A stretch of DNA of 64,000 bases from Gnetum montanum. Taxonomy: Eukaryota; Streptophyta; Gnetopsida; Gnetales; Gnetaceae. This document shows positions 12,090-23,329 of the stretch, one piece after another (position 1 is the stretch's first letter; each line of letters opens with the position of its first letter). The DNA is taken from NCBI GenBank assembly GCA_015680685.1, contig MNCI01033354.1, positions 1,199,298 to 1,263,297 of the forward strand, given 5' to 3'. Below the pieces are notes generated by a model that saw only the letters and a program-made list of their open reading frames with translations, was not told where the DNA came from and searched no databases. Position numbers and translations under genes: made by a program.

Positions 12090-13600
12090 TTTTTCTTCTA
12101 GTCATTACCCCTCCATCAAGTTGTCCAATGACATTACTTATGCAGTATGATTTTATTAGTCTAGGCATTTGGTCCTTATTTTGATCAAATTTTTCTTCCA
12201 GCTCAATATCACTTTCATCTTTAGATTGCTCTTTTAATGTGTCCTATAGTGATTGTGTGTTTTTTCTAATAATGATTTCTTCATCATCTACTTACACATT
12301 AATATGCATTCCATTAAAATCATTAACTTTAACATTTATGGAGTCTTCTATAGTAAGAGTTCTTTGGTTAAAAAATCTATATGCTTTACTTACTATAAAG
12401 TAACCCAAAAATATACCTTCATCGATCTTTGGATCAAATTTTCTTAGATCATCCTTTTTATTAAGTATATAACACTTAGCATAAAAAACATGAAAATAGC
12501 TTACCAATGGCCTTTGTCCTAACCAAAGTTCATAAGGAGTTTTTGTAGTTAATCGTCTTACCAAAACTCTATTGGAGATATAAAAAGCTATGTTGTTGGC
12601 CTCACTCCAAAAATGTTATGTAGCATTTCTATTATTCAACATAGTTTTGGCCATCTCATTAAGTTGATGATTCTTGCATGCAACAACTTCATTTTGTGGT
12701 AGTGTTCTTGGTTCATAAATATTGCACTTTGACATTCTCAAATTCTCCTCCATGATTTCTTCTAATCATCTTGATTAGGTATCCTTTCTCATTCTTCAGC
12801 TGATTACATATCTTTATAAAATGATCAAATACCTCAGCTTTGTGTGTTAGAAAAGAAACCTAAGTAAAATATGAGTAATCATCAATAATATTAAATTAAT
12901 ATCTATTTCCTCCAAAGATAAATATTTGTGAAGGTTCAACACAGTCTAGATGAAGTAGATTCAATGGATGTGAAGTTAAAATACAATGTTTCTTATCAAG
13001 CCTAATCCTTGTTTCGTTTCCTTTTTGGCATGCATTACATATGCTCATATTGAAGTCTTTAATCTTGGATTGTCCTTGTACCATATCCTTTAAGATAAGA
13101 TTCTTAGAATATCTATGTTTACATGTCCAAGGTTTTTATATCATAAATGAATATCACTTGAATTACTCATTAAACACTTTACTTTCTCATTAATGGAAAA
13201 AATAATATGGTGATGTAAACATTTGATTTTCTATAAGAATCTACTAAAAATTTGCATGTACTAGAATCTTTTATTTGACAATAATCTTTTTAAAATATTT
13301 CATTATAACTTGAGTCACATTGTTGATTAACACTTAATAAATTATTCTTCAACACTTCTACATCGAAAACTCCTTTTACTTGTGGTAAATTCTTATCTTC
13401 AGTTGTTCCTATTCTTTTGATGGGTGCTTTATTGTCATCATCAAAAGTTACATTGCCATAGTTGTATTCAATAAAGTGTGTGAATTTAGATTTTTCACCT
13501 ATCATATGGCATGAGCACCTACTGTAAATGTACCAAGTAGGTATTCTCATAGTTGTTAAAGCAACTTGGGCTAGCATTTCCATTTCTTATTTTTTCTCTT
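12090..13600 (-). pseudogene. Copia A protease end, GAG-pre-integrase and integrase, decayed
   Basis: At 13583-13290 the protease/pre-integrase segment reads WYIYSRCSCHM (WxxDSGCSxHM, with the catalytic Asp replaced by Tyr), then NLLSVNQQCDSSYNEIF. At 13084-12896 comes CNACQKGNETR and LLHLDCVEPSQIFIFGGNRY, the integrase start of Copia elements. At 12564-12292 is the integrase C-terminus: TPYELWLGQRPLVSYFHVF, GIFLGYFIVSKAYRFFNQRT. Catalytic-core residues in between are hidden by frameshifts. Gene order protease-integrase-RT identifies Copia rather than Gypsy. Confidence 0.9.
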
Positions 13601-13604
13601 TGGG

Positions 13605-14560
13605 TCTTCAAACTTTCCTAATGTGTAAGGTGTTCTTCCTTGGTTGTATTTGGTAAGATCTTATAGAATTATAGAAGTGGTTTAACCTTAATGAAAATAT
13701 GATTGTATATGGTTAAATTCAGCATAATAATAACACAATATACTATGCATTTGGGCAAGATGCTTAAACCTAGGAGTGTATCTCCATTTTCAAGAAATGC
13801 TTATTAAAGGTTCTTCTTGAGAATTACTCCCAAATCCTCCTTTATTATTTAGATCTCACTCTTGTTCAAGCATGATGTTAAGTGTTTTTTTTCCTTTTGT
13901 GAATATTTCATTTACAAGTTTAATATCTTCAAGTTCTTTATTCATTTCTTCAATTGAAAGGGTTAGCCTTTGAATCTTAGCCTTAATGTTTGAGTTTTCT
14001 TTTTCAAAAATTTTACATTTGACATGAAGCTATTTAATTTATAAATCTTTAATATGTAAATATTTCTTCATTTTACTATAAAGATTTTGAATAAGAATTA
14101 CCTCATCATACAACAAATCATATCTTTTTTCTATCATACCAACGTTTTCTTCTATGTCATTTGGTTAATCATCTTTTGATATTTCATTAGTAATTTCCAT
14201 GCATAGGAGATGTGATTCTTCTATATCATGATCATTAACTTCTTCTTATTTTTTTCATCATCCCAACTTATGTAAAGATTTTTCTTTTTTTTTTCATCTT
14301 TATAGAGATCCTTCTTTTGCAAACTATTAGCACTAGGACATTTAGATGCCAAGGGGTCTATTCCATCACAAATAGAACATTCTATAAAAGACATATAATT
14401 TTTGATAAACTTTTAAATTCCTTACCTTTTTCCTTATCTTTTCTTCCTTATTACTTATCCTTTTTATTTTTTCATGCAAGAAGTCTCTTAAGCTTATTGA
14501 AAAAAGAACAAGTTCATCTTTCTCATTATTTTTCTCATAATCTAATGACTTTTTCTTTTT
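13605..14560 (-). pseudogene. Copia A gag, C-terminal part
   Basis: The reverse complement of 14400-14290 contains ECSICDGIDPLASKCPS, a degenerate CCHC zinc knuckle, then an acidic and coiled segment. The same knuckle neighbourhood occurs on the plus strand in Copia B at 16540 (TPKCPSTNRLQQKD). The coding run is cut at about 14560, where the 5' LTR of Copia B begins. The N-terminal half is found at 20199-20880. Confidence 0.75.
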
Positions 14561-15579
14561 TTCTGAACTTTTGGTATGTCAAAACCTTAAGGAAAATGAA
14601 GAACATAGAATATTTGTTGTGGATAATGTGTTTTTAGGACATGGACAAAAACTCCACAATGAGATTTAAGAACTCAATGAAACAAGAGTTACAATGAGAT
14701 GTCAAAATGAAGACTACATGGGCAAGATGAGAGCATGGATGAAAATGAAGGCTACAAATCAAATGAAGATGCTCCAAGGATTGGAAAGAATGTAAATTAA
14801 ATAAAGAAACCCTCAGAAGATAGAGCTCAAAAGTTAAGGAGACGTCTCCTAAAAATGGTAGACGTCTACATCTAAGAGTAGATGCCTCCCAATAGACATC
14901 CCACAGAAGAAAGCCCATTTTCCAATGAGACATCCCTCATGAATTGAGGCCAATATCATGTAGATATTCCAACTTTGAAGTAGATGTCTACACTAGTCAT
15001 TTAGTATCCGTTGCATGAATTTTGAGCTTTTAGAAACTTTGAGGCTATAAGAAGATGTTAAAATCTTGAGAATTATGTAAGTAGTATTTACAAAATATTA
15101 ATCATTATCTATTCTAAGCTATTGTATTCTTGCTCTTTAGTATAACATCATTTGCTTGGTTGTATGTTGTACTAATCTTCAAGTACAAGAACTCATAAAA
15201 TTAGTTACATTATTTCCTTAGGTCTTTCTCTCTTTCTTGAAGCCTTACAAGGTTGATGTACTTCTTACCAGAAGGCATCCACATTGTGCTTATTCAGATC
15301 TTACAAGATTGAGTTGTTTAGTAACGTCAAAACACTTCAGAGTAGAGCTCAATTTTGTAAATGTTGTGGAATCCTCGAAACCATATTCTAAGTTTGTTGG
15401 AACCTTACAAGGTAGGTTACAAGATGTGATGCCCTTTAAATCACATTTTTTATAACAAATTTTGAAGATGTGCATGGATTTTACCCTTCTAATGTGGAAA
15501 TACCCAAGTTGGGAAACCATGTAAAATTTGGTGTATGGTAGGTGAATTTTTAATTGGAAAACTTATTCAACCCCTCTTC
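14561..15579 (+). mobile_element. Copia B 5' LTR
   Basis: Aligns along its whole length with 19101-20197: TTGGTATGTCAAAACCTTA at the start and TTAATTGG...ACTTATTCAA near the end. It holds two GACGTC sites (14841 and 14861), the first inside the perfect 12-base palindrome GGAGACGTCTCC at 14838-14849. Confidence 0.85.
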
Positions 15580-15598
15580 TAAGCTCTCAATCTAAAAG

Positions 15599-15610
15599 TA
15601 GTATCAAAGC
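15599..15610 (+). other. Copia B primer-binding site
   Basis: TAGTATCAAAGC is the tRNA-iMet-type primer site with two changes from TGGTATCAGAGC. Downstream CTTGGTACT and the gag start TGGAGGGGACATCC parallel the arrangement in Copia A at 20933-20860. Confidence 0.7.
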
Positions 15611-15652
15611 TTGGTACTCTCAAGTTTGTGCTTCAACTTTCTAAAGTAAACT

Positions 15653-16960
15653 ATGGAGGGGACATCCTACACAAAGCCACCAATGTTCAACAAGTTTGAT
15701 TTTACTTATTAGAAGGCAAGGATGCAAGGCTTGTTTAAGTCAATGGAATTTTAAGTATGGGATTCAATCCTTAATGGCTACACACTACTCGTCAATAGCA
15801 CATCAAAGGCCCTCAAGCCACAAAGCATGTGGATGCCTAAAGAAAGAGATAAGTTTATGTATAATTCTAAAATAAAAAAATTATTTGTATTATGCATTAA
15901 ATAATTCTAAATTCAATAGAGTATCTAGATGTAGAAATGCTAAAGAAATGTTGGAAACCTTAGAAGCTACCTATGAGGGCACATCCATAGTCAAACAATT
16001 GAAACTTTTGATTTTGCAAAGTGAATATGAAAAACTTAAAATGAGGAAAGGTGAAAAGATTAAAGATTATTTTTCTAGGTAAATTTATCATGTTTTAGTA
16101 ATTAGGGGTACAAGCATGGGCTTTCCTAAAAGTAATGTAATCATTAAGATGATTATAACACTACAACCTGAATTTAAACCTAAGGTTATAGCTATGGAAG
16201 AAATTAGATATTTTTCAGTCTTAAAATTTGAATAGCTCTAAAGTTCTCATATTTCTTATGAAATGAATCTCATAAGAGAAGGAGAAATAAAAGAAAAACC
16301 TATTGCATTGAAATTAGCCTCTAAAGAGAAGGATCTGAATGAACAAGAAATGAATAACAAAGACGAAATAGCTCTACTATCAAGAAGAGTTCAAAGGCTT
16401 CTAGCAAGAAAATGAAGAAGCTTCAACCAACAAGGACCCAACTAATCCAACACCAAAGGTAAAGATAAAGGTAAGAATTTCTCAAATTCAAATTTTTATG
16501 CTTTCTCAATAGAATGTTGGGTACATGTTCGAAGAGGCCATATGACCCCTAAATGTCCTAGCACTAATAGGTTGCAACAAAAGGATAAGACTAATGTAGA
16601 TATGAAAAAGACTAACTTCTACTCAAGCTGGGATGATGGAGAGCAAAGTGAAGAAGAGGTGGATGATACATCAAAAGATTCACATCTCATTTTTATGACT
16701 CTTACAGATGATGATACTATCTTATCAAATGATCATGATGAAATGGAAACTAATGAAGAAAGGTATGACCTCTTATGCAATGAACTTCTATCTCTTCAAA
16801 ATCCTTGAATAAAATTAAATAAGGAATTAAAAAACAAGGACCAAGATGTCTCTTTATTAAATATGAAAATTTTAGACCTCACAAAAGAAACCTTAGACCT
16901 AAGGGCTAAGACTAAAATACTAACCATGACCATGATTATATAGATCCAAACCTCATTTCT
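15653..16960 (+). pseudogene. Copia B gag
   Basis: The start ATGGAGGGGACATCC at about 15653 matches the Copia A gag start (ATGGAGATGTCATCC). The open piece at 15885-16082 gives ALNNSKFNRVSRCRNAKEM, LEATYEG and KLKMRKGEKIKDYFSR, the UBN2-type gag core of Copia elements. At 16542-16808 a zinc-knuckle remnant (TPKCPS) is followed by an acidic tail rich in D and E. It would encode the nucleocapsid-type protein that packages element RNA. A few stops interrupt it, but it is among the better preserved retroelement ORFs here. Confidence 0.8.
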
Positions 16961-16979
16961 CATTCATTCTTCCATGTCG

Positions 16980-18780
16980 AAGCATATATGACCAAGTGTA
17001 GACAACCAAGGCTTCAAAACAATTGTGAGTTGTGAATTCTTCTTCAAAATACATGGTCCACAAGAAAGTTAGAATTTCATGTCCACTGCGAAGAAAGAGC
17101 AAGAAGTCAAAGGTACCTTCCTCCAATACTACAAGCACTTATTCATCATAATTTTGATTCATTGATGCCCAACATCAATATTAGGTAATTCAAACCATCT
17201 CTATTATCTCGAACATTCTCTTTGTTTATAGTATCACCATTAGAAGGAATTGATGGGGTTCTTTCAATTTTTGAATTGGGTTTCATTTATTTCCATGAAT
17301 TTTTGTATGCTTTAAATTCTCATAAGAGAATTCTATTGTAACATTGTGATTAAAAATGCATCTGTTGGGGCTTTCACTACCATGCTTGGGGGCATGTTGA
17401 TTGATGTTTGTTCTTAAGTAGGTAATGTAATCCTTAGTATATCAAACGATGATGTTTTAAGGGTTACAATTTATTCCATGCATGACATTTTCATGAATGC
17501 TATGATTCCTATCTCCTAAGATGAATTTTATGATGCTTGGTTTGGGCAGTTAATATCTTTATGTGGTGGGAGAATTTATAGGAGTCAAATGGACCTAGAT
17601 GCTTTCATCCTTTCTCTCATTGTTTTATATAATGTCATTGTAAAATAAGAAAGCTATAACTATTTGTTTCTAGCCCAAGCATTTATTTTGTATTTTCTTC
17701 TCATAGGACAATCTTTAAACTTGGGTAATACTCTCTACTAAGACATGTTGGGCTTGTTCACTTGGGTCATACTCTCTACCAAGACATGTTGGGCATCCTC
17801 ACCTCATCTATTTGCTGATTTGATAGAGAGGTGTTTCCATTCCTGACATACCTTTACTTAAAGACAAGAGGAGCCTTCATGAGTATTCAGAAAAGAGGAG
17901 CTCCATCCATGCTGAAGATGCAAAACCTAGTACTAGGCTTCACAAATCAAGAAATAAGGAATTTGTATCACTATCTCAAGTCTCTCCTCGATTGAGAATG
18001 TCTAAATCTGTTGGTAGTCAGGTGAGATATTCTCTAAAGAAGCTTCTTAAGCCCTTTGCTTATGCTATTGGAAGGATTGGCAGGAATCTCTCTTATCTTT
18101 GCAAGAGAATGAATGTAGTTGGAGTACCTCTTACTCCTGATGGGCATTAGTTTGTGAAGATCATTACTCCTCCCATATCAAATAGTGAGGAGGAATGTCC
18201 AGCCCTACCTAAATATTCAACAACAACTGGGCCTTCTCTAGCTTATGACTTGGTATATGCATATGATTCAAAGGATCCTAATGCACCATTGACAGATGTC
18301 TAGGTGGAGTTTCTTGATCCCATGTAACTTGTACCTAGTTTTCATCATTAGGATGATGTGCCTCAAATATTTGAGCAACATTCCATGAATAGAACTTTTG
18401 GGACTTCTTCCCAATGGAGACTTGTCAATCCTATCACTTGTTAAAGGAAGGATTCTTCCTCATCTTTCCAACATGCTCCATCCCAATAGGATCCACCAAC
18501 TTCATCTTGATTTCAAGTGAAGCTCCATCCATGGAAATCTCTAATTCAGGTACCCTTTTTGGATGACAATGACAAGCAACATGTCTCCAACACCAACACC
18601 AGTTGTGATGATGATGATCAAGAGACCTACCAATCTCCATGTGATGCAACTACTTCTGATGAGGATATGGATTATGCCACTAAGATTAGTGATTAGAGTC
18701 CTTAAGTGGTCCCTCCTTTTGGGTAATGTTCAAAAAAGGAAAGAATTTTTGGACAATTTGTTTTGTGGATAGTATACATT
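16980..18780 (+). pseudogene. Copia B accessory ORF
   Basis: At 17300-17850 one frame is mostly open: REFYCNIVIKNASVGAFTTM, LGGMLIDV, DDVLRVTIYSMHDI, then a hydrophobic stretch (FILYFLLIGQSL). One shift near 17830 leads to a second mostly open frame to 18770, with VSLSQVSPRLRMSKSVGS, KKLLKPFAYAIGRIGRNL, and an acidic C-terminus (DDDDQETYQS). The N-terminal block is homologous to the Copia A accessory ORF at 9770-9650. Copia B retains this ORF while pol is gone. The hydrophobic segment could be a membrane span, giving an env-like reading, but that is speculative. Confidence 0.6.
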
Positions 18781-19087
18781 TGTACATTGTGGATGAACAA
18801 TGATAGAATGTCATATGTATATGTATGGATAGATTCTTGTAAAATTTATGCCTTGAGTATATGGATTCATCTACTATGTTATATAGAGAGGTTAATCCTT
18901 GGATAGTTTGTGGAGATCACTTCTTTCTTCTTGGACCTATTGACATGAGTTCGTATGTTTTTACCTCAGTGATTCCCTTTGGTTTCCATTAGAATTTATA
19001 TGTCTTAAGTATTTTTATTGTTTACTAATTCTTAAAGTTTATGCCATAATATCTACTAACCCATTTTCTTAAGTTTTGAACATCACC

Positions 19088-19100
19088 AAAAAGGGGAAGA
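19088..19100 (+). other. Copia B polypurine tract
   Basis: AAAAAGGGGAAGA lies immediately before the 3' LTR start. It would prime plus-strand synthesis. The upstream context TTTTGAACATCACC is shared with Copia A. Confidence 0.75.
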
Positions 19101-20197
19101 TTATTAACCTTTTGGTATGTCAAAACCTTAACAAAAATGAAAAACATAGAATGTTTGCTATGGATAATGTATTTGCATGACATGGATAAGAAATCCACAA
19201 CAAGATCTGAGAACTCAAGGAAACAAGACCTACAATGAGTAATCAAAATGAAGACTACATGGGCAAGATGAGAGCATAGATTAGCATGGACAAAAAAAAA
19301 GGCTATAAATCAAATGAAGATGCTCCAAGGACTAGCAAGAAGGCAAATTCACAAGAGAACACCTCATAAGATAATCTCAAAAGTTGAGGAGCCATCTCTT
19401 AAAAATAGTACACATCTACATCCAAGAGTAGACGTCTCCCAGTAGATGTCAAATAGAAGATGTTTCATTTCCCTATAAGACATCTCTTTTGAAGTGAGGT
19501 CAATCTCAAGTATACATTCCAACTTCAAAGTAGACATCTACACTAGTTGTTTGGTAGTTGTTGCATGAATTTCAAAGATTTTTTTAGAAATATTGAGGCT
19601 ATAAGAAGAATTCAAAATCTTGGAAATTTTTCATGTACTGTTTACAAAAGATCAATCATTATCTTTTCTAAGCTATTGTATTCTTTCTCTTCATTATAAC
19701 ATCATTTACTTGGTTATAAGTTGTATTGAGCTTCAAGTACAAGGACTCGTAAACTTAGTTACATTCTTTCCTTGTGGCTTTCTCTCCTTCTTGTAGCTAT
19801 GTGGGATTAATGTGCTTCTTGTGAGAAGGCATCCACATTGAGCTTATTGGGATCTTGCATGGTTGAGTGGTTTTGCAATGTCAAAACACTCTGAAGTGGA
19901 GTTCAATTTTGTAAAGGTTGTGTGATCATTAAAACCACATTTTGAGCTTGTTGGGACCTTGAGAGGTTGAGCGGTTTCATAGCAACAAAACACTTCTATG
20001 TGGAGCTCAAAGATTATATAGGGTGTGGTGCCCTTCAAATCACATTTTTTGAGACACAAAATTCAGAGGTGTGCACAAATTCTACACTCTGATTGTGAAT
20101 GTATCCATGTTTGGAAACCATGGAAAATTTGGTGTGTTTGTATGGTAGGTGAATTTTTAATTGGGGAACTTATTCAAGCCCCTTTCTAAGTTCTTGA
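19101..20197 (+). mobile_element. Copia B 3' LTR
   Basis: Partner of 14561-15579. It contains one intact GACGTC at 19431; the positions equivalent to the two sites of the 5' LTR have mutated (GCCATC and CACATC). A short internal duplication (GAGCGGTTTCATAGCAACAAAACACTTC after GAGTGGTTTTGCAATGTCAAAACACTCTG) makes it longer than the 5' copy. Confidence 0.85.
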
Positions 20198-20198
20198 T

Positions 20199-20880
20199 CC
20201 ATACTTTTTCTCTAGATGTGCTTCTAGTGGATGTTTTGAGAGTAGTGGATTTTTCTTGATAGAACCTTCACTTATGAAGATTATATCATGAGCAACTAAT
20301 GAACTTTGAAACTTCATGACACTAAAATATTTGATTTCTTCAATGGCTATGACCTTTGGTCTAAACTTAAGTTGGAGAGTTCTAATCATCTTTATGATTA
20401 CTTTACTTTTTGAAAGATCTTTTTCCATCCCACAAATAGCAATCACAATGTTATTTTCTTTGGAAAAATAATCTTTTATCCTTTTTCTTTTCTTCGTTTT
20501 GAACTTATTATATTCACCTTGAAGGACAATTAGCTTAGATTGCTTCATAACTAAGATTTTCTTATAAGTATCCTCAAATGTCTCCTAAATTTCTTTGTTA
20601 GATTTACAATTAACTATTCTATTTAATTCTATCTTACCAAGAACACACAAAAAAAACAATTTCTAGCCTTAAAATCAAATATAAATTTATTCTTTTTTGC
20701 ATTGATCCATGTACTTTTTGGCTTGGAGATAATTATTTTAATTAGAGGAGAATATCCTTCCAAAATAGATTGTCAAACTTCAAATTCCATAAATTTAAAA
20801 AAGTATAATATTCAAATATTTCAATATGCAAAATTGATTCCATCAAATGTAGGCAACTTGTTATAGGATGACATCTCCAT
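20199..20880 (-). pseudogene. Copia A gag, N-terminal part
   Basis: The start codon is at 20880-20878 (MEMSSYNKLPTFDGINFAYW). The 120-codon open piece at 20548-20186 has KLIVLQGEYNKFKTKKRKR, IKDYFSK and KFRPKVIAIEE, matching Copia B gag (LKLLILQSEYEKLKMRKGEK, IKDYFSR, FKPKVIAMEE). The last residues of that open piece already run into the 3' LTR of Copia B. The C-terminal half of the gene is at 14560-13605. Confidence 0.85.
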
Positions 20881-20922
20881 TGTTTACTTTATGTTGTTAT
20901 ACTTAGTATGGAAGTACCAACA

Positions 20923-20933
20923 CTTTAATATCA
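20923..20933 (-). other. Copia A primer-binding site
   Basis: On the minus strand TGATATTAAAG, a degenerate TGGTATCAGAG, two bases inside the end of the 5' LTR (CCTCA). The following GTGTTGGTACTTCC aligns with the sequence after the Copia B primer site. Confidence 0.65.
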
Positions 20934-20935
20934 CT

Positions 20936-21301
20936 TGAGGATTAAGAACTTAAAGATGGGTAAATAAGTTTCTCTAAAACTAGAGCTTAATGTATACAAA
21001 CTACACTCACAAAATGCGTGGTTTTCCAACATGGACATCTTCACACTTATAGAGTAAAAAATTACATACCTTTGGATGTATTCCTCTCAAAATGTAGTTT
21101 TAAGGATATCACAATCTTTACAAGGCTTTGATTACAACTAACCCTTTGGTCCAAGTTTGAGTCTCTATCTTAAACCAATGCAACCATATGATCTCTCTCA
21201 AGGGATCTACATAACCTCTTAGGGTTTTAGTAAAAATGAATATAAGGTTCAAAACATTCATAAAGTAAAAAAAGTTCCCTCTCAAGAGAATTACATAGCC
21301 T
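20936..21301 (-). mobile_element. Copia A 5' LTR, proximal remnant
   Basis: Aligns with 7071-7440 of the 3' LTR. It is cut off at 21301, where the TG of Gy2 begins. The distal 560 or so bases expected from the 3' LTR are not visible beyond Gy2 (after 27281), so they were deleted or are too diverged to see. Confidence 0.75.
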
Positions 21302-22897
21302 TGAAACACCATCAAGAAATCTCATGTTGTACTTTGTAACCTTTACCATCAAACCTAAGTCTAAGATTTTAATGTAAAATGTGAATATTGCAATCCATGA
21401 GATGCAATTTCACATACTTTAATTTTTGGAGCTAAAAAATGCCTCATAAGTTGCTATAACTTCCCTTCCCAAGTGAAAAAAAGCCCTGCCATGTCTATAT
21501 TTAGACTTGGGAAGGTCAAATTATCTTTTGGACTTCCATAATTGGCATTTTCATGGGTTTTATTGGGGGTATGACCATTACTATGTTGGAAACACCCATA
21601 CCTAGTGTTTAGGGGTTTTGGTTTCATCTTTCAAACAATGGCTAGCATAGTTGCTAAGAACCTTCAATGTTGCTACACCAAGCTCGCATTAGAGTGGTTG
21701 GAGTTTCCATTTTCAACAAAGTTCAACATTCTTTCAATAATTCCAACGTAGCTCAAGCATAGTCCCAATGTAGATGGGGCTTCCTAGCTAGCTAGCATAG
21801 CTCCAATGTAGTCCCAACATGGATAGGGCTTCCTAGCTGGCTAGCTAACTAGTGTAGCTCTAGCATAGTCCCAGTTTGGATAGGGCTTCCTTGTTGGTTA
21901 GCATAGCTCCAACATAGTCCCAACATGGATGGGGTTTTCTAGTTGGCTAGCATAGTTCTAGCTAAGTCCTAGTGAGAATACCACAACTCCAGCATAGTTT
22001 AGACAAGGCTAGCAAAGTTTGGTGAAGCTAGCATAGTTGCAATAGTCCTTTTACTATTTATGGTATCTATCATAGTTTTGATGGCTTGGGAGCATCAAAA
22101 TTTACTATAAATAGAAAAATATGTTGCAAATGAGAGCTTGCCCCACTTGAAAATTGTATCAATTTGTTAGTAATCATGGCAGAAATTTGCAGCCAAAAAA
22201 ATAGCAACCATATGGCCTATAAATAAAAAATTTTGAACACATTGAATGGGTTCTTCTGGGTGGAGCAAATTTCACAACCTTGTACAACCTTGACCACTTG
22301 AGATCATTGGCATTTTGTAAAGCTTTTTAGAAAAATTTGATGACAAAACTGGGCATTTGAGACTCTCAGTGTAGCACCAAAATTCCAAAAGAGCCAAACA
22401 CCTTTAGCCCCTTTGCACCAATGCTACAATTACCTTAGCCCCTATTCATCAACATTGCATATCTGAGTGGAAAACCACCAAGGAGTTTTGGCAGTTGAAG
22501 TTCGAAAGTACCTAGATCATGGAGGTAACTACAGAACATAGCATGCTAGCTCCAATAGGCTTCAAGCTTCATCTAAGCAACTCCACGTGCATTCAGGCAT
22601 ATAATCTGCACACATTTTTGAAGTCTTTATTTTTCATATTTTATTATTACAATAAAGGTTTTCGTTCATTTGTTGTGCAAATTTATTTAAGATCCACTTT
22701 TGTACATTTTCTTAAAGCAAATTTCCAATTTTCATTTGAATTTTTTACCCCATTAACACTCCCTAAGTTTCTGGGTGATTAGCAAGACTATCTAGGGAAC
22801 CTTGGATCCTCTTTCTCAAATTCCCTTAGGATCCAAGGTTAGGCTTTTTCACTTGGAATTTTCAATTTTCCAGCAACTGAATTTTTTAGGCATTACA
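21302..22897 (+). mobile_element. Gy2 5' LTR
   Basis: Aligns with 25802-27281 at both ends: GAAACACCA(T/C)CAA at the start, TGAAGCT(G)AAAAAATGCCTCATAAG nearby, and CTAGGG...GGATC near the end. The middle differs: this copy carries a tandem array (21749-21985) that the partner lacks. Confidence 0.85.
21749..21985 (+). repeat. Minisatellite of about 50 bp, four to five units, in Gy2 5' LTR
   Basis: Units follow the pattern AGCATAGCTCCAACATAGTC, then CCAACATGGATAGGGCTTCCTAGCTGGCT, with substitutions between units. Copies start near 21749, 21796, 21850, 21899 and 21948. No counterpart is visible in the 3' LTR. Confidence 0.8.
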
Positions 22898-23300
22898 ATT
22901 TCTAGTGCTAGAAGGGTCTTTTCCCAAGCTCTTCACCAAAATCTAATTTTCCATTGAAAACTAATTGTCTATAATTTCTAAAACTTAAAACCATTTTAAA
23001 AAAAAATCTAAGGAAAAATCAATACTACTACCCATTTTCCTACAACTAAAACCTAGCGTAGTAGTTGTAGGTGAGTTGGATGTTTATAAGATTTTCACGT
23101 CAATTTTTGGACTTTTCAAAGCTAGCATGGGTGCTAACAAAACCTACCAATCTTCCTATCTGAAGCCTTTGTGTGTTCCAAAGGCCAACATAGCTCAACT
23201 TCAACCTTCCAAACCCCTTGCTATGAAATTTTATGGTCAAAGCCAACATGGCTCTCTCCAAAATCTCGATGTGGTGTTGGGAAAATAAAACATTTTATAC
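22898..23300 (+). pseudogene. Gy2 leader and gag-like remnant
   Basis: Directly follows the 5' LTR. A primer site would be expected at ATTTCTAGTGCTAGAAGGGT, but this does not match the initiator-Met type and I cannot name the tRNA. A 70-codon open piece at 23076-23288 is not recognisable. It is the only candidate for gag. Confidence 0.35.
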
Positions 23301-23329
23301 ATACCTTTTTTAATAGCAAGTTGCTAACC

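Larger units (their letters stand above)
14561..20197 (+). mobile_element. Copia B: pol-less Copia element nested in Copia A gag
   Basis: Two direct LTRs (14561-15579 and 19101-20197) enclose a primer-binding site, gag and the family accessory ORF, with no protease, integrase, RT or RNase H. The LTRs differ at 7 of the first 60 aligned bases (14571 versus 19112), so the insertion is old. The gag half of Copia A lies on either side. ACTTTTTCT occurs just before the left LTR and just after the right one, a possible extended target duplication, but neither LTR shows clean TG/CA ends. Confidence 0.85.
7071..21301 (-). mobile_element. Copia A: SIRE-like Copia element with two nested insertions
   Basis: Minus-strand LTR retrotransposon. 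Order in its own direction: 5' LTR remnant (21301-20936), primer-binding site, gag (split), GAG-pre-integrase, integrase, RT, RNase H, a long post-pol region with an accessory ORF, polypurine tract, 3' LTR (8004-7071). Copia B (14561-20197) sits inside gag. Gy2 starts at 21302 inside the 5' LTR, and I could not find the missing distal part of that LTR beyond 27281. Without insertions the remaining element is about 8.6 kb, in the range of SIRE/Maximus-type Copia elements, which also carry a post-pol ORF. The lineage assignment is inference. Confidence 0.8.

Noticed and set aside
14317-14637. 106-codon plus-strand frame
   Set aside because: Antisense to the Copia A gag zinc-knuckle region and running into the Copia B LTR; no similarity of its own.
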